Assembly (NCBI GenBank): GCA_002479485.1 | Contig: DLNM01000014.1 | Coordinates: 1-34,928 of the forward strand | DNA length: 34,928 nucleotides | Reading direction: 5' to 3' | Source of the DNA: Firmicutes bacterium UBA7510 | GTDB lineage: Bacteria; Bacillota; Clostridia; Tissierellales; Sedimentibacteraceae | Shown: positions 1 through 7,977 of the stretch, piece by piece | Layout of the letters: every line of letters starts with the position of its first letter | Position numbering within the stretch: the stretch's first letter is position 1 | Notes under the pieces: model-generated | Databases searched by the model: none | What the model was told of the DNA's origin: nothing | Seen by the model: only the letters and a program-made list of their open reading frames with translations | Position numbers and translations under genes: made by a program

Positions 1-272
1 ATAGCTTATTTAGCTATATGAGTATTTACTTTTATTCCACGGTTTAATTAAAAAACTTAAATAATTATTCTTTTAATATTAGCTAAAAAATGTTATTATA
101 ATAGTATTACACAATTATGGGATATTACACAATCTAAGCATTATATAGTTTCATAATAAATAGATTTTTAATACAAAATATAAATTTAATTTTATATTTA
201 TTAAAGAATTAATTTTTGATTTAAGAATAATCTAATTATAGAATGGTTAATATTTTGGGAAGGAAAGAAATA

Positions 273-1193
273 ATGCAATCTAATAATTATATAAAATATA
301 TTGAAGAATTATCTTCAAAAATAAATAGTAAGATTTTAACAGATGAGGAGTTGAAAAAACACAGTTATTTTAAAATAGGTGGCTGTGCGGACTTATTTAT
401 AGAACCAAATAATAAAGAGGAATTAAAGGAAATCATACAAACTTCAAAAAAATATGATACTAAATTCTATGTAATAGGCAATGGTACTAATTTGTTAATA
501 TCAGATAATGGTTATAGAGGACTTATAATAAAAATAGGAGACAAATTCTCTGATATTTCAATAGAGGATAATATAGTTAAAGCAGGTGCAGGTGCACTTT
601 TATCAGTTGTGGCTAAAAAATCTGCAAATCTTGGTTTGGCTGGACTTGAATTTGCCAGTGGTATACCTGGATTTGTAGGAGGTGGGATTGCAATGAATGC
701 AGGAGCCTACAATGGTGAAATAAAGGATGTTATTTATAGTGTTGATTGTATGAATCAACAAGGAGAAATATTTACTTATAGTAGAGAAGAAATGAATTTT
801 GGATATAGAGATAGCAAGGTTTTAACAGATAACCTAATTGTATTAGGAGTACAATTTAATTTAGAGCATGGAGATTTGGAAAAAATCCTTGCTAGAGTAA
901 AGCTTCTAAATGATAAGCGCACATCAAGTCAACCCCTTAGCTATCCAAGTGCAGGAAGTACCTTTAAAAGACCACAAAATGGTTTTGCTGCAAAGCTCAT
1001 AGAGGATTCTGGATTAAAAGGCTTTGTTCATGGTGGAGCAATGGTGTCAGATATGCATAGTGGATTTGTAATAAATCATAACAATGCTACATGTAAGGAT
1101 GTGGTAGAGCTAATGGATATTATAATTAAAACAGTAGATGAAAAATTTAATATTACATTAGAACCAGAAGTTAAAGTTATAGGAGAATTTTAA
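273..1193 (+). CDS. murB: UDP-N-acetylenolpyruvoylglucosamine reductase MurB
   Basis: Cytoplasmic FAD enzyme that reduces UDP-GlcNAc-enolpyruvate to UDP-MurNAc with NADPH, the second committed step of peptidoglycan precursor synthesis. Seen: an FAD-binding segment GNGTNLLISDNG, the SGIPGFVGGGIAMNAGAYNG block, YRDS, PSAGSTFKRP carrying the catalytic Ser of the family, GGAMVSDMHSGF, and the C-terminal LEPEVKVIG with the catalytic Glu. The frame opens at 243, but AGGAAAG at 261-267 lies about 8 nt before the ATG at 273, so I start there, giving 306 residues, normal for Gram-positive MurB. The next gene starts on the base after the stop, and its ribosome site lies inside the murB end, so the two are probably co-translated. 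Confidence 0.96.
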   Translation: MQSNNYIKYIEELSSKINSKILTDEELKKHSYFKIGGCADLFIEPNNKEELKEIIQTSKKYDTKFYVIGNGTNLLISDNGYRGLIIKIGDKFSDISIEDNIVKAGAGALLSVVAKKSANLGLAGLEFASGIPGFVGGGIAMNAGAYNGEIKDVIYSVDCMNQQGEIFTYSREEMNFGYRDSKVLTDNLIVLGVQFNLEHGDLEKILARVKLLNDKRTSSQPLSYPSAGSTFKRPQNGFAAKLIEDSGLKGFVHGGAMVSDMHSGFVINHNNATCKDVVELMDIIIKTVDEKFNITLEPEVKVIGEF

Positions 1194-1934
1194 GTGAAAA
1201 CCAATAAAGATTATCATATGCATTCAAAATTTTCAAAAAACAATCATGCGAAAAGTAAATTAGAAGATATAGTAATAGAAGCAATAAATAGGGGACTAGA
1301 TGAGATAGCTATAACAAATCACGGTCTTGGTCATCCTTTTTATGGAATTAGAAAGAAGCATATATTAGAAATCAAATCTGAAATTGAAGCTTTAAATATG
1401 AAATACCCTCAAATAAAAATTTTATTTGGAGTTGAGGCCAACATATTAAGCTTGTCAGGTGAAACAGATATAACAAAGGAACTAATTGACAATTGTGATA
1501 TTATACTATGCGGTTATCATAAGGGTGTCAAATATAAAACCTTTAAAGATTTTTGGAATTTCATAGTCTTAAATAAATTAGCTAAAAGGTTTGGATTTAG
1601 AAAGGAAATACAGATACAAAGAAATACAAATGCAATTGTATCTGCATTAAACAATTATAAAATAGATATATTAACTCACCCAGGAGATAAAATATTAGTT
1701 GATATTGACAAAATAGCTAAAGTAGCTGAGAAAAATAATGTAATACTTGAAATAAACAATAGTCATACACATTTAAATGTAGAAGAAATAAAAATATGTA
1801 AAAAATATGATTTGAAATATACTATTAATAGTGATTCACATATAAAAGATACAATAGGAAATTATCAGTTAGGTCTTGATAGAGCAGTAGAGGCTGGTCT
1901 AGACTTAGATAGAATTATTAATCTAAAAAAGTAA
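1194..1934 (+). CDS. PHP-domain phosphoesterase
   Basis: A 246-residue single-domain PHP protein, a metal-dependent phosphoesterase fold related to histidinol phosphatase and YcdX. Visible metal ligands are HMH at residues 8-10, TNH at 41-43, the Glu of GVEAN, GYHKG, THPGD and SDSH near 215-218, so all the usual PHP motifs are present. Starts with GTG directly after the murB stop, with AGGAG at 1181-1185 as ribosome site. A PHP gene between murB and rapZ is a recurrent clostridial arrangement. Substrate unknown; the company of cell-wall and hexosamine-flux genes hints at a phosphorylated metabolite but does not prove it. Confidence 0.85.
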   Translation: MKTNKDYHMHSKFSKNNHAKSKLEDIVIEAINRGLDEIAITNHGLGHPFYGIRKKHILEIKSEIEALNMKYPQIKILFGVEANILSLSGETDITKELIDNCDIILCGYHKGVKYKTFKDFWNFIVLNKLAKRFGFRKEIQIQRNTNAIVSALNNYKIDILTHPGDKILVDIDKIAKVAEKNNVILEINNSHTHLNVEEIKICKKYDLKYTINSDSHIKDTIGNYQLGLDRAVEAGLDLDRIINLKK

Positions 1935-1950
1935 AAGTGAGGTGATTTAT

Positions 1951-2805
1951 ATGGAGTTTGTTATAATTACAGGCATGTCAGGAGCAGGAAAAAGTCAAGC
2001 AGTGAAGGTTTTAGAGGATATGAATTACTACTGTATGGACAATCTGCCACCAATGCTTTTACCTAACTTTGCAGAACTTTGTAAAGCATCAACAAAATCT
2101 GTAGATAAGGTTGCAGTAGTTGTAGATATTAGAGGTGGTATATTTTTTAATGATTTATTCACAAGTCTTAATGTTTTGAGTGAAAATGGTATAAAGTACA
2201 GTATATTGTATCTTGATGCATCTGATGATGAGCTTGTTAAAAGATATAAGGAACTCAGAAGACCTCATCCATTAAGTACAACAGGAATAACTTTAAACGG
2301 AATATTGAAAGAAAGAGAAATATTAAAGGATGTTAAGCAAAAATCAAATTATATAATTGATACTACAAATCTTAAACTCGGAAGGCTAAAGGAAGAAATA
2401 ATAAGTATTTTTAGAGATGGTAAAATATCACACAATCTTACTATATCATTTGTGTCCTTTGGTTATAAATATGGCATACCTAATGATTCTGATTTAGTGT
2501 TTGATGTTAGATTTTTGCCAAATCCATACTATATAGAAACATTAAAACCGCTAACAGGTAATAATAAAGAAGTTCAAGATTATGTTATGAAATATGATAT
2601 AAGCAAAGCACTTTTGAAAAAATTAAAAGAGCTATTAGAATTTTTATTGCCTAACTATATAGCTGAAGGAAAAACTAATTTGGTTATCTCAATAGGCTGC
2701 ACAGGCGGAAAGCATAGGTCTGTTACTATTGCCAATAAACTAGCTGATTTTTTTGGCAATGAAAATTATAGAGTTACAGTATCTCATAGAGATGAATTAA
2801 AATAA
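1951..2805 (+). CDS. rapZ: RNase adapter / nucleotide-binding protein RapZ (YvcJ)
   Basis: P-loop protein of the RapZ/YvcJ family. In enterobacteria RapZ senses glucosamine-6-phosphate and guides RNase E to GlmZ; in Firmicutes YvcJ is a nucleotide-binding protein with a less clear role. Seen: Walker A GMSGAGKS at the N-terminus, DNLPP, RRPHPL, DVRFLPNP and the C-terminal GCTGGKHRSV signature. The frame opens at a GTG at 1942, but GAGGTGA at 1939-1945 sits 5 nt before the ATG at 1951, so that is the start (284 residues, the family size). yvcK follows after 19 bp, the conserved rapZ-yvcK pairing. Confidence 0.94.
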   Translation: MEFVIITGMSGAGKSQAVKVLEDMNYYCMDNLPPMLLPNFAELCKASTKSVDKVAVVVDIRGGIFFNDLFTSLNVLSENGIKYSILYLDASDDELVKRYKELRRPHPLSTTGITLNGILKEREILKDVKQKSNYIIDTTNLKLGRLKEEIISIFRDGKISHNLTISFVSFGYKYGIPNDSDLVFDVRFLPNPYYIETLKPLTGNNKEVQDYVMKYDISKALLKKLKELLEFLLPNYIAEGKTNLVISIGCTGGKHRSVTIANKLADFFGNENYRVTVSHRDELK

Positions 2806-2824
2806 ATAATATCTGAGGCGTAAA

Positions 2825-3790
2825 ATGAAAATAGTAGTTTTTGGAGGAGGTACAGGTTTATCTGTACTCCTTAGGGGGATTAAGAAATTTACAAAAGATA
2901 TTACAGCTGTAGTAACAGTGGCAGATGATGGTGGAGGTTCTGGAATTTTAAGAGAAGATTTAGGTATGCTACCACCTGGTGATATGAGAAGCTGTATAAC
3001 TGCTTTGGCAGATATAGAGCCTTCTATGTTAAAACTTTTACAGCATAGATTTAAGGAAGGGTATTTACAAGGGCAAAGCTTTGGCAATCTATTAATTGCC
3101 GCAATGTATGAGATTTTTGGAAATTATGAACATGCCCTTAAAGAAATAGGCAGTATATTCAGATTATCAGGTAAGGTTTTACCTATGACATTGCAAGATA
3201 CTCACTTAAAAGCCTATTTAAGCAATGGAGAAGTAATACTTGGAGAAAATACAATACCATCATATGTGGAAAAAGCAAATTGTAAAATAGATACTATATC
3301 ACTGGTACCTAGCTTTTGTGAACCACTAGTAGAGACAATAAACGATATTGAAAGAGCTGATATAGTTGTAATTGGACCTGGCAGCCTTTATACAAGTGTT
3401 ATTCCAAACTTACTAATCAATTCAATACCAGATAAAATATATGAATCAAAATGCAAGGTGTTTTATGTGTGTAATTTAATGACGCAGCCAGGTGAAACAG
3501 ATGATTATAATGTAGTTGATCATATAAATGCTATAAAGAAGCACGTAGGTAAAAATATTATAGATTTTGTTATTGCAAATGATAAAGAATTATCAGATAA
3601 TGATATTGAAAAGTATATAAATAAAGGTGCAAAGCAGGTTATTCTTGACGAAGAACAAATAAAAGAATTAGAAGAAAACAATATAAAAGTAATTTCAAGT
3701 GATTTTATAGAAATTAAAAGTAATTACATAAGACATAATGCCACTAAAATTGGCAGTCTTTTAAGCAATTACACTAAAGAAAAGCTATAG
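2825..3790 (+). CDS. yvcK: Gluconeogenesis factor YvcK/GlmR
   Basis: CofD-like fold protein of the YvcK/GlmR family. In Bacillus subtilis it binds UDP-GlcNAc, is needed for growth on gluconeogenic carbon sources and stimulates GlmS, so it directs carbon into the cell wall. Seen: GGGTGLS at residues 7-13, ADDGGGSG, PPGDMR, GNLLIAA, GPGSLYTSVIPNLL and LMTQPGET, all signature blocks. 321 residues, usual length. GAGG at 2815-2818 supports the ATG. In most Firmicutes whiA follows; here a SpoIIE-type phosphatase does, 25 bp downstream of the stop. Confidence 0.95.
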   Translation: MKIVVFGGGTGLSVLLRGIKKFTKDITAVVTVADDGGGSGILREDLGMLPPGDMRSCITALADIEPSMLKLLQHRFKEGYLQGQSFGNLLIAAMYEIFGNYEHALKEIGSIFRLSGKVLPMTLQDTHLKAYLSNGEVILGENTIPSYVEKANCKIDTISLVPSFCEPLVETINDIERADIVVIGPGSLYTSVIPNLLINSIPDKIYESKCKVFYVCNLMTQPGETDDYNVVDHINAIKKHVGKNIIDFVIANDKELSDNDIEKYINKGAKQVILDEEQIKELEENNIKVISSDFIEIKSNYIRHNATKIGSLLSNYTKEKL

Positions 3791-3815
3791 TTATATATAT
3801 ATAATGGAGGAAGGC

Positions 3816-4910
3816 ATGGAACTATCGTATAAAGGTTTTGAAGATGGTCATTTCAACATTGTTGAAGGAATGATTGATTGGGTTAGAGTTATAGATAGAA
3901 ATAATAATATTTTATATGCAAATAAAAAAATGTGCGATGATGTCGGAAGATGCTTAGAAGGTGAAAAATGTTATAACTTACTCAAAAAAGATAGTAAATG
4001 TACTGATTGTATATCTTGTTTAACATTAGAAACAGGTAAAGTAGCCAAAAAAGAGGTTGTATATGATAACAAAACGTATAATGTAGTTTCTTCGCCACTA
4101 AAAAATAATGATGGAGAAATAATTGCAGCTGTTGAGGTATTTAGAGATATAACATATGCTAAAGAATTGACAAAAGAGTTAAATGAGAAAAGCAGAAAGA
4201 TGTTTAGCGACATAAGATTTGCAAAAAATATGCAAAGTAGAATGTTACCTCCTAAAGAGATATATAATGGCCTGTCACTTGATTATATCTATGAGCCCTC
4301 AGAAATGTTAAGTGGCGATATATTTGATGTATATAAGATTAATGATCGATACACAGGTGTTTATATATGTGATGTTGTGGGACATGGTGTTTCTGCAGCC
4401 TTATTAACCATGTTTGTGAGACAAACTCTAAGGACTATAAGTAAAAATCAATTTAACATAAATAAAATAATGAAAGAGCTACACAAAATGTTTTTGTCGT
4501 TAAATTTAGATTCAGACAAATACTTTTCTGTATTTTTTAGTATATATGATAAACAAACAAGGGAATTTTCGTATGTTAACGCAGGTCACAATACAAACCC
4601 TATTCTAATATCAAATAATGAGATTTCATTTTTAGAAGCAAAGGGTTATCCAATTTGTAATATATTTGATAATGTAGAATACGAGATTGCAACAATAAAG
4701 TTAAAATTAAAAGATAAGTTAATTTTTTATACTGATGGAATTGTTGAAGCTAAGAACCATATCAATGAAGAATTTGGTGAAGATAGACTAATTGATATTG
4801 TTAAAGAGGGTAATAATATACTACTAAATGTTTATTCTGAAGTGAATAAATTCAGTGCTAATAGCTTAAAGGATGATTGTGCAATAATGTTAGTTGAGGT
4901 TGTGGATTAA
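3816..4910 (+). CDS. PAS-domain SpoIIE-type PP2C serine phosphatase
   Basis: Predicted soluble signalling phosphatase, 364 residues. Residues about 15-125 form a PAS domain (VRVIDRNNNILYANKKM, ending in VEVFRDIT). It contains six cysteines at 40, 46, 52, 62, 65 and 68, five of them in or near the CY...C..C pattern found in a subset of PAS sensors. A short helical linker leads to a SpoIIE/PP2C domain with FAKNMQSRMLPP, SGDIFDVY, CDVVGHGVSAALL, NAGHN, FYTDGIVEAKN and a terminal DDCAIMLVE, so the metal-binding Asp residues are present. Such enzymes usually dephosphorylate anti-anti-sigma proteins; no partner is encoded nearby. The frame opens at 3804, but that ATG lies in the ribosome site GGAGGAAGG; 3816 is the start. 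Confidence 0.88.
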   Translation: MELSYKGFEDGHFNIVEGMIDWVRVIDRNNNILYANKKMCDDVGRCLEGEKCYNLLKKDSKCTDCISCLTLETGKVAKKEVVYDNKTYNVVSSPLKNNDGEIIAAVEVFRDITYAKELTKELNEKSRKMFSDIRFAKNMQSRMLPPKEIYNGLSLDYIYEPSEMLSGDIFDVYKINDRYTGVYICDVVGHGVSAALLTMFVRQTLRTISKNQFNINKIMKELHKMFLSLNLDSDKYFSVFFSIYDKQTREFSYVNAGHNTNPILISNNEISFLEAKGYPICNIFDNVEYEIATIKLKLKDKLIFYTDGIVEAKNHINEEFGEDRLIDIVKEGNNILLNVYSEVNKFSANSLKDDCAIMLVEVVD

Positions 4911-4927
4911 TAGATATATTTAAGGAT

Positions 4928-4993
4928 GAAGGAGATAGTGTGAAAAAAACACTTCACACTATGATGCCACTACGTGGCATAATTGGAGGATAG
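4928..4993 (+). promoter_or_regulatory. Two-hairpin leader element with short GTG reading frame, before pgi
   Basis: Hairpin I pairs AGTGTGAA (4937-4944) with TTCACACT (4953-4960). Hairpin II pairs ATGCCAC (4964-4970) with GTGGCAT (4974-4980), and the pgi ribosome site GGAGGA (4985-4990) follows 4 nt later. A short frame GTG 4940 to TAG 4991-4993 would make MKKTLHTMMPLRGIIGG. It has its own GAAGGAG at 4928-4934 with 5-nt spacing, and its stop is one base before the pgi ATG. Related copies precede cvfB, arcC2 and the MATE gene. Confidence 0.6.
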
Positions 4994-4994
4994 T

Positions 4995-6269
4995 ATGAAA
5001 TTAGATTTACGTAATAGCGGCTTAAGTGAAATTGATATGATCAATGTAAAAAAAGATGTTATGGCGGCATATGATAAGTTGTTCAATAAAACTGGTGCTG
5101 GAAATGAGTATACTGGTTGGGTTAACTATTCATATGACAACAATAAAGAAGAATATGATAAAATAAAAGCTATCTCTGAAAAAATAATGAATGATTCAGA
5201 TGCAGTTATCGTTATAGGTACAGGTGGTTCATACATGGGGGCAAGGGCGACTATAAGTGCTATAAATGGCGAAAATTTTAATGATTTCCCAAGCAATGTC
5301 CCAAAAATATTCTTTGTTGGCAATAATTTAAGTGAAAAAAGTTTATTAAAAGCAATAAAAATTATTGAGAATTATAACACGAGCTTGATAGTAATTTCAA
5401 AATCTGGTACAACTATTGAACCAGCAGTTGCATTTAGATTGTTAAAAAACGAGATGTATAATAAGTATAAAGATAAAGCAAATGATAGGATATATGCAGT
5501 TACTGATAAAAGCAAGGGCGCATTAAGACAAATAGCGGAAATTAACTCAATTGAAAGCTTTGTAGTACCAGATGATATTGGAGGCAGATATTCTGTCTTT
5601 ACTCCTGTAGGACTTTTACCTATAGCCTGTGCAGGAATTAATATAGATGAAATGTTGAGAGGACTAAAGGATGCGCATAGAGAGTTCTCTTTAAATAACT
5701 TTGAAGAAAATATATGCTGTCAATATGCCGCTGTACGATATATTTTAGGTAAAACAAAGGATATTGAAATTTTAACTAATTACACTCCTGAGCTTATATA
5801 TATATCAGAATGGTGGAAACAGTTGTTCGGAGAAAGTGAAGGCAAAGATGGAAAAGGACTATACCCTGCATCTCTTACCTATACCGCAGATTTACATTCA
5901 ATGGGCCAACTAATTCAAGATGGTAAAAAAATATTCTTTGAAACTACGTTATTTGTTGACAAAAATGGATATAATATATTTATTCCTAATGATGACAATA
6001 ACTTAGATAATTTAAATTATTTGTCAGGTAAATCAGTTGAATGGATAAATAAAAATGCCTTTGAAGCGACAGTTAAGGCCCATGTTGATGGTGGAGTTCC
6101 TAATATAATTATTTCTATACCGGAAGTAAATGAATATTATATTGCCAAGCTTTATTACTTTTTTATGGTATCTTGTGCAATAAGTGCATATATGTTAGAT
6201 GTTAATCCATTTAACCAGATGGGTGTTGAAGAATATAAAAATAATATGAAAAATTTATTAAATAATTAA
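4995..6269 (+). CDS. pgi: Glucose-6-phosphate isomerase
   Basis: Glycolytic/gluconeogenic enzyme interconverting glucose-6-phosphate and fructose-6-phosphate in the cytoplasm. Seen: sugar-phosphate SIS motifs GTGGSYMGARA and SKSGTTIEPA, GGRYSVFTPVGLLP, the signature QLFGESEGKDGKGLYP with the catalytic Glu, AHVDGGVPN with a conserved His, and NQMGVEEYK with a Lys near the C-terminus. 424 residues, typical of the shorter Firmicutes enzyme (about 450). The frame opens at a TTG at 4983, but GGAGGA at 4985-4990 sets the ATG at 4995. Fructose-6-phosphate is the GlmS substrate, which fits the rapZ/yvcK/murB neighbourhood. Confidence 0.96.
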   Translation: MKLDLRNSGLSEIDMINVKKDVMAAYDKLFNKTGAGNEYTGWVNYSYDNNKEEYDKIKAISEKIMNDSDAVIVIGTGGSYMGARATISAINGENFNDFPSNVPKIFFVGNNLSEKSLLKAIKIIENYNTSLIVISKSGTTIEPAVAFRLLKNEMYNKYKDKANDRIYAVTDKSKGALRQIAEINSIESFVVPDDIGGRYSVFTPVGLLPIACAGINIDEMLRGLKDAHREFSLNNFEENICCQYAAVRYILGKTKDIEILTNYTPELIYISEWWKQLFGESEGKDGKGLYPASLTYTADLHSMGQLIQDGKKIFFETTLFVDKNGYNIFIPNDDNNLDNLNYLSGKSVEWINKNAFEATVKAHVDGGVPNIIISIPEVNEYYIAKLYYFFMVSCAISAYMLDVNPFNQMGVEEYKNNMKNLLNN

Positions 6270-6281
6270 TTTTAAAGTGAA

Positions 6282-6347
6282 AGAGTGAAGAAAAAGTTCT
6301 TCACTCTAAGTGCCACTAAGTGGCGTAATAGGAGGAATAATGATTAA
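6282..6347 (+). promoter_or_regulatory. Two-hairpin leader element, before cvfB
   Basis: Second copy of the element. Hairpin I is a perfect 11-bp stem, AGAGTGAAGAA (6282-6292) with TTCTTCACTCT (6297-6307), and a 4-nt loop. Hairpin II pairs GCCAC (6312-6316) with GTGGC (6320-6324), and GGAGGA (6331-6336) follows. A GTG frame at 6285-6347 would encode 20 residues beginning MKKKFFTLS and overlaps the cvfB start (its TAA is at 6345-6347), but it has no good ribosome site of its own. Confidence 0.55.
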
Positions 6348-7479
6348 ACTTGGAGAAATGCAAACACTAGTGGTTGCAAAAGAAGTAGAATTTGGAGTCT
6401 ATTTAAGAGAACATGAAGACGATAAAAAGGAAAATGATGTTCTACTACCAATCAAGCAAGTTCCAGAAGGAACAAAAAAAGGAGATAAGCTAGAAGTTTT
6501 TGTATATAAAGATTCAAATGATAGAATAATTGCAACAACTAAAAAACCTAAATTAACTATTGGTGAAATAGGCTATCTTAAAGTGGCTGAAATATCAAAG
6601 ATAGGTGCATTTTTGAACTGGGGATTAGAGAAAGATTTGTTTTTACCATATAAAGAGCAAATCGGGGAAATTAGAGTTAATGGCGAATATATGGTTGGTA
6701 TTTATATAGATAAATCTCAAAGATTATGCGCTACAATGAATCTATATAACGTATTAAGGACTGATTCTCCATATAAGGTTAATGATAAAGTTAAAGGTAC
6801 AGTATTTAGCCTTAGAAGAGGACTGGGAGCTATGATAGCTGTAGATGGAAAATATCTTGGAATGATACATGAAAAAGAATTGCTTAGAGCTCCGAATATT
6901 GGAGACGAGGTAGAACTTAGAGTAAATCAAGTCAAGGAAGACGGAAAACTAAGCTTAAGCCTTAAAGATTCTCCTAGAATGCAAATTGATAAGGACGGAG
7001 AGCGCATTTACAACAAGCTTGTTAAAAACAATGGAAAACTAGCGTTTAATGATGATAGTAGCCCAGAGCTAATAAAGGAAAACTTCAATATGAGCAAGGC
7101 TTCCTTCAAAAAGGCTATAGGTAATTTAATGAAAAGAAAGCTAATTGTTATAACAAGGACAGGAATTGAATTAGCTGATGAAAATAAATCTTTAACAAAA
7201 GATAATAGAAGATCAAAAAATAACTCAAGATCAAAAGATAATACAAGATCAAAAGACAATGCAAGATCAAAAGATAATACAAGATCAAAAGACAATGCAA
7301 GATCAAAAGATAATGCAAGATCAAAAGATAACTCAAGACCAAAAGATAATGCAAGATCAAAAGATAACTCAAGACCAAAAGATAATGCAAGATCAAAAGA
7401 TAATTCAAGATCAAAAAATAACTCAAGACCTAAAGATAATGTAAAATCAAAAAATTATACAAGACCAAAAGAATCATAA
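6340..7479 (+). CDS. cvfB: S1-domain RNA-binding protein, CvfB family, with hexapeptide-repeat tail
   Basis: CvfB/YitL-type protein made of tandem S1-like OB folds plus a winged helix; the family binds RNA and affects virulence and expression in staphylococci. Seen: S1-like strands in the first 70 residues, a second S1 domain (GEIGYLKVAEISKIGAFLNWG, about 80-140), a third S1-like segment (KGTVFSLRRGLGAMIAVDGK), and a winged-helix region ending near residue 285. From about residue 290 to the end there are some 15 copies of a six-residue unit, consensus R-S/P-K-D-N-x, strongly basic and low-complexity, which standard CvfB (about 280-300 residues) lacks. The frame opens at a GTG at 6310; GGAGGA at 6331-6336 fixes the ATG at 6340. 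Confidence 0.85.
   Translation: MIKLGEMQTLVVAKEVEFGVYLREHEDDKKENDVLLPIKQVPEGTKKGDKLEVFVYKDSNDRIIATTKKPKLTIGEIGYLKVAEISKIGAFLNWGLEKDLFLPYKEQIGEIRVNGEYMVGIYIDKSQRLCATMNLYNVLRTDSPYKVNDKVKGTVFSLRRGLGAMIAVDGKYLGMIHEKELLRAPNIGDEVELRVNQVKEDGKLSLSLKDSPRMQIDKDGERIYNKLVKNNGKLAFNDDSSPELIKENFNMSKASFKKAIGNLMKRKLIVITRTGIELADENKSLTKDNRRSKNNSRSKDNTRSKDNARSKDNTRSKDNARSKDNARSKDNSRPKDNARSKDNSRPKDNARSKDNSRSKNNSRPKDNVKSKNYTRPKES
7203..7476 (+). repeat. 18-bp tandem repeat coding the CvfB tail
   Basis: About 15 head-to-tail copies of an 18-bp unit, close to AGATCAAAAGATAATGCA, in frame with cvfB. Adjacent units differ by a few substitutions only, the pattern expected from slippage expansion. The unit length is a multiple of three, so copy-number change would not shift the frame. 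The repeat also creates long open frames on both strands that are not genes. Confidence 0.9.
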
Positions 7480-7512
7480 AAAACCATAAAAAACCAGAAA
7501 ATAAGTAAAACA

Positions 7513-7545
7513 AAAAGGAGCGTATATAATACCTCCTTTTATTGT
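7513..7545. terminator. Bidirectional terminator between cvfB and cspA
   Basis: Stem AAAAGGAG (7513-7520) with CTCCTTTT (7533-7540) and a 12-nt loop. T-rich tracts follow in both directions, so it can serve cvfB (plus) and the convergent cold-shock gene (minus). Confidence 0.7.
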
Positions 7546-7608
7546 TCTTTGAAATACCTTATTTAATATAGATTGTTATATATATTAATAGGTTAAAAGT
7601 ACCTTAGA

Positions 7609-7809
7609 CTAAGCTAATTTTACGTTGCTAGCTTGAGGTCCTTTTTGACCATCTATGATATCAAAGTTTACTTTTTGGCCTTCTTCTAATGTTTTAAATC
7701 CATCTGAAGTTATAGCAGTGAAATGTACGAATACATCTTTTCCGTCATCACAAGAGATAAATCCAAAACCTTTCTTAGAATCAAACCATTTAACTGTACC
7801 TGTTTTCAT
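7609..7809 (-). CDS. csp: Cold-shock protein (CspA family)
   Basis: A 66-residue single cold-shock-domain protein, a cytoplasmic RNA chaperone that binds single-stranded RNA and DNA. Seen: TGTVKWFDSKKGFGFI with the RNP1 motif KGFGFI, RNP2 DVFVHF, and the ending GQKGPQASNVKLA. The frame extends upstream, but GGAGG on the minus strand about 10 nt before the ATG at 7809 sets the start, giving the standard family length. It stands alone, divergent from the LCP genes and convergent with cvfB. Confidence 0.95.
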   Translation of the reverse strand: MKTGTVKWFDSKKGFGFISCDDGKDVFVHFTAITSDGFKTLEEGQKVNFDIIDGQKGPQASNVKLA

Positions 7810-7912
7810 TGAAAATCCTCCAAATATAAAATATAAATACATTATAAACCCTAATTAATAAAATAGCAATATTTATTTAAAAAAAAGATATATTTTAAAT
7901 ATATCAAGTCTG

Positions 7913-7921
7913 TGATATAAT
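7913..7921 (+). promoter_or_regulatory. Extended -10 promoter for the first LCP gene
   Basis: TGATATAAT, an extended -10, lies 56 bp before the ATG at 7978. The -35 region at 17-bp spacing (TTTTAA, 7893-7898) is weak, as is common for extended -10 promoters. Confidence 0.5.
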
Positions 7922-7977
7922 ATGCGTAGCGAGTCTATGAATAATAAAAGAACGTTTGAAATAATATAGGTGATAAG

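Noticed and set aside
7148..7444. Leu/Ile/Tyr-rich and Gln/Asp-rich open frames on both strands over the cvfB tail
   Set aside because: They are shadows of the 18-bp tandem repeat, which has no stops in several frames; no ribosome sites.
7203..7476. CRISPR-like array
   Set aside because: Direct 18-bp repeats without spacers, in frame inside a coding gene.
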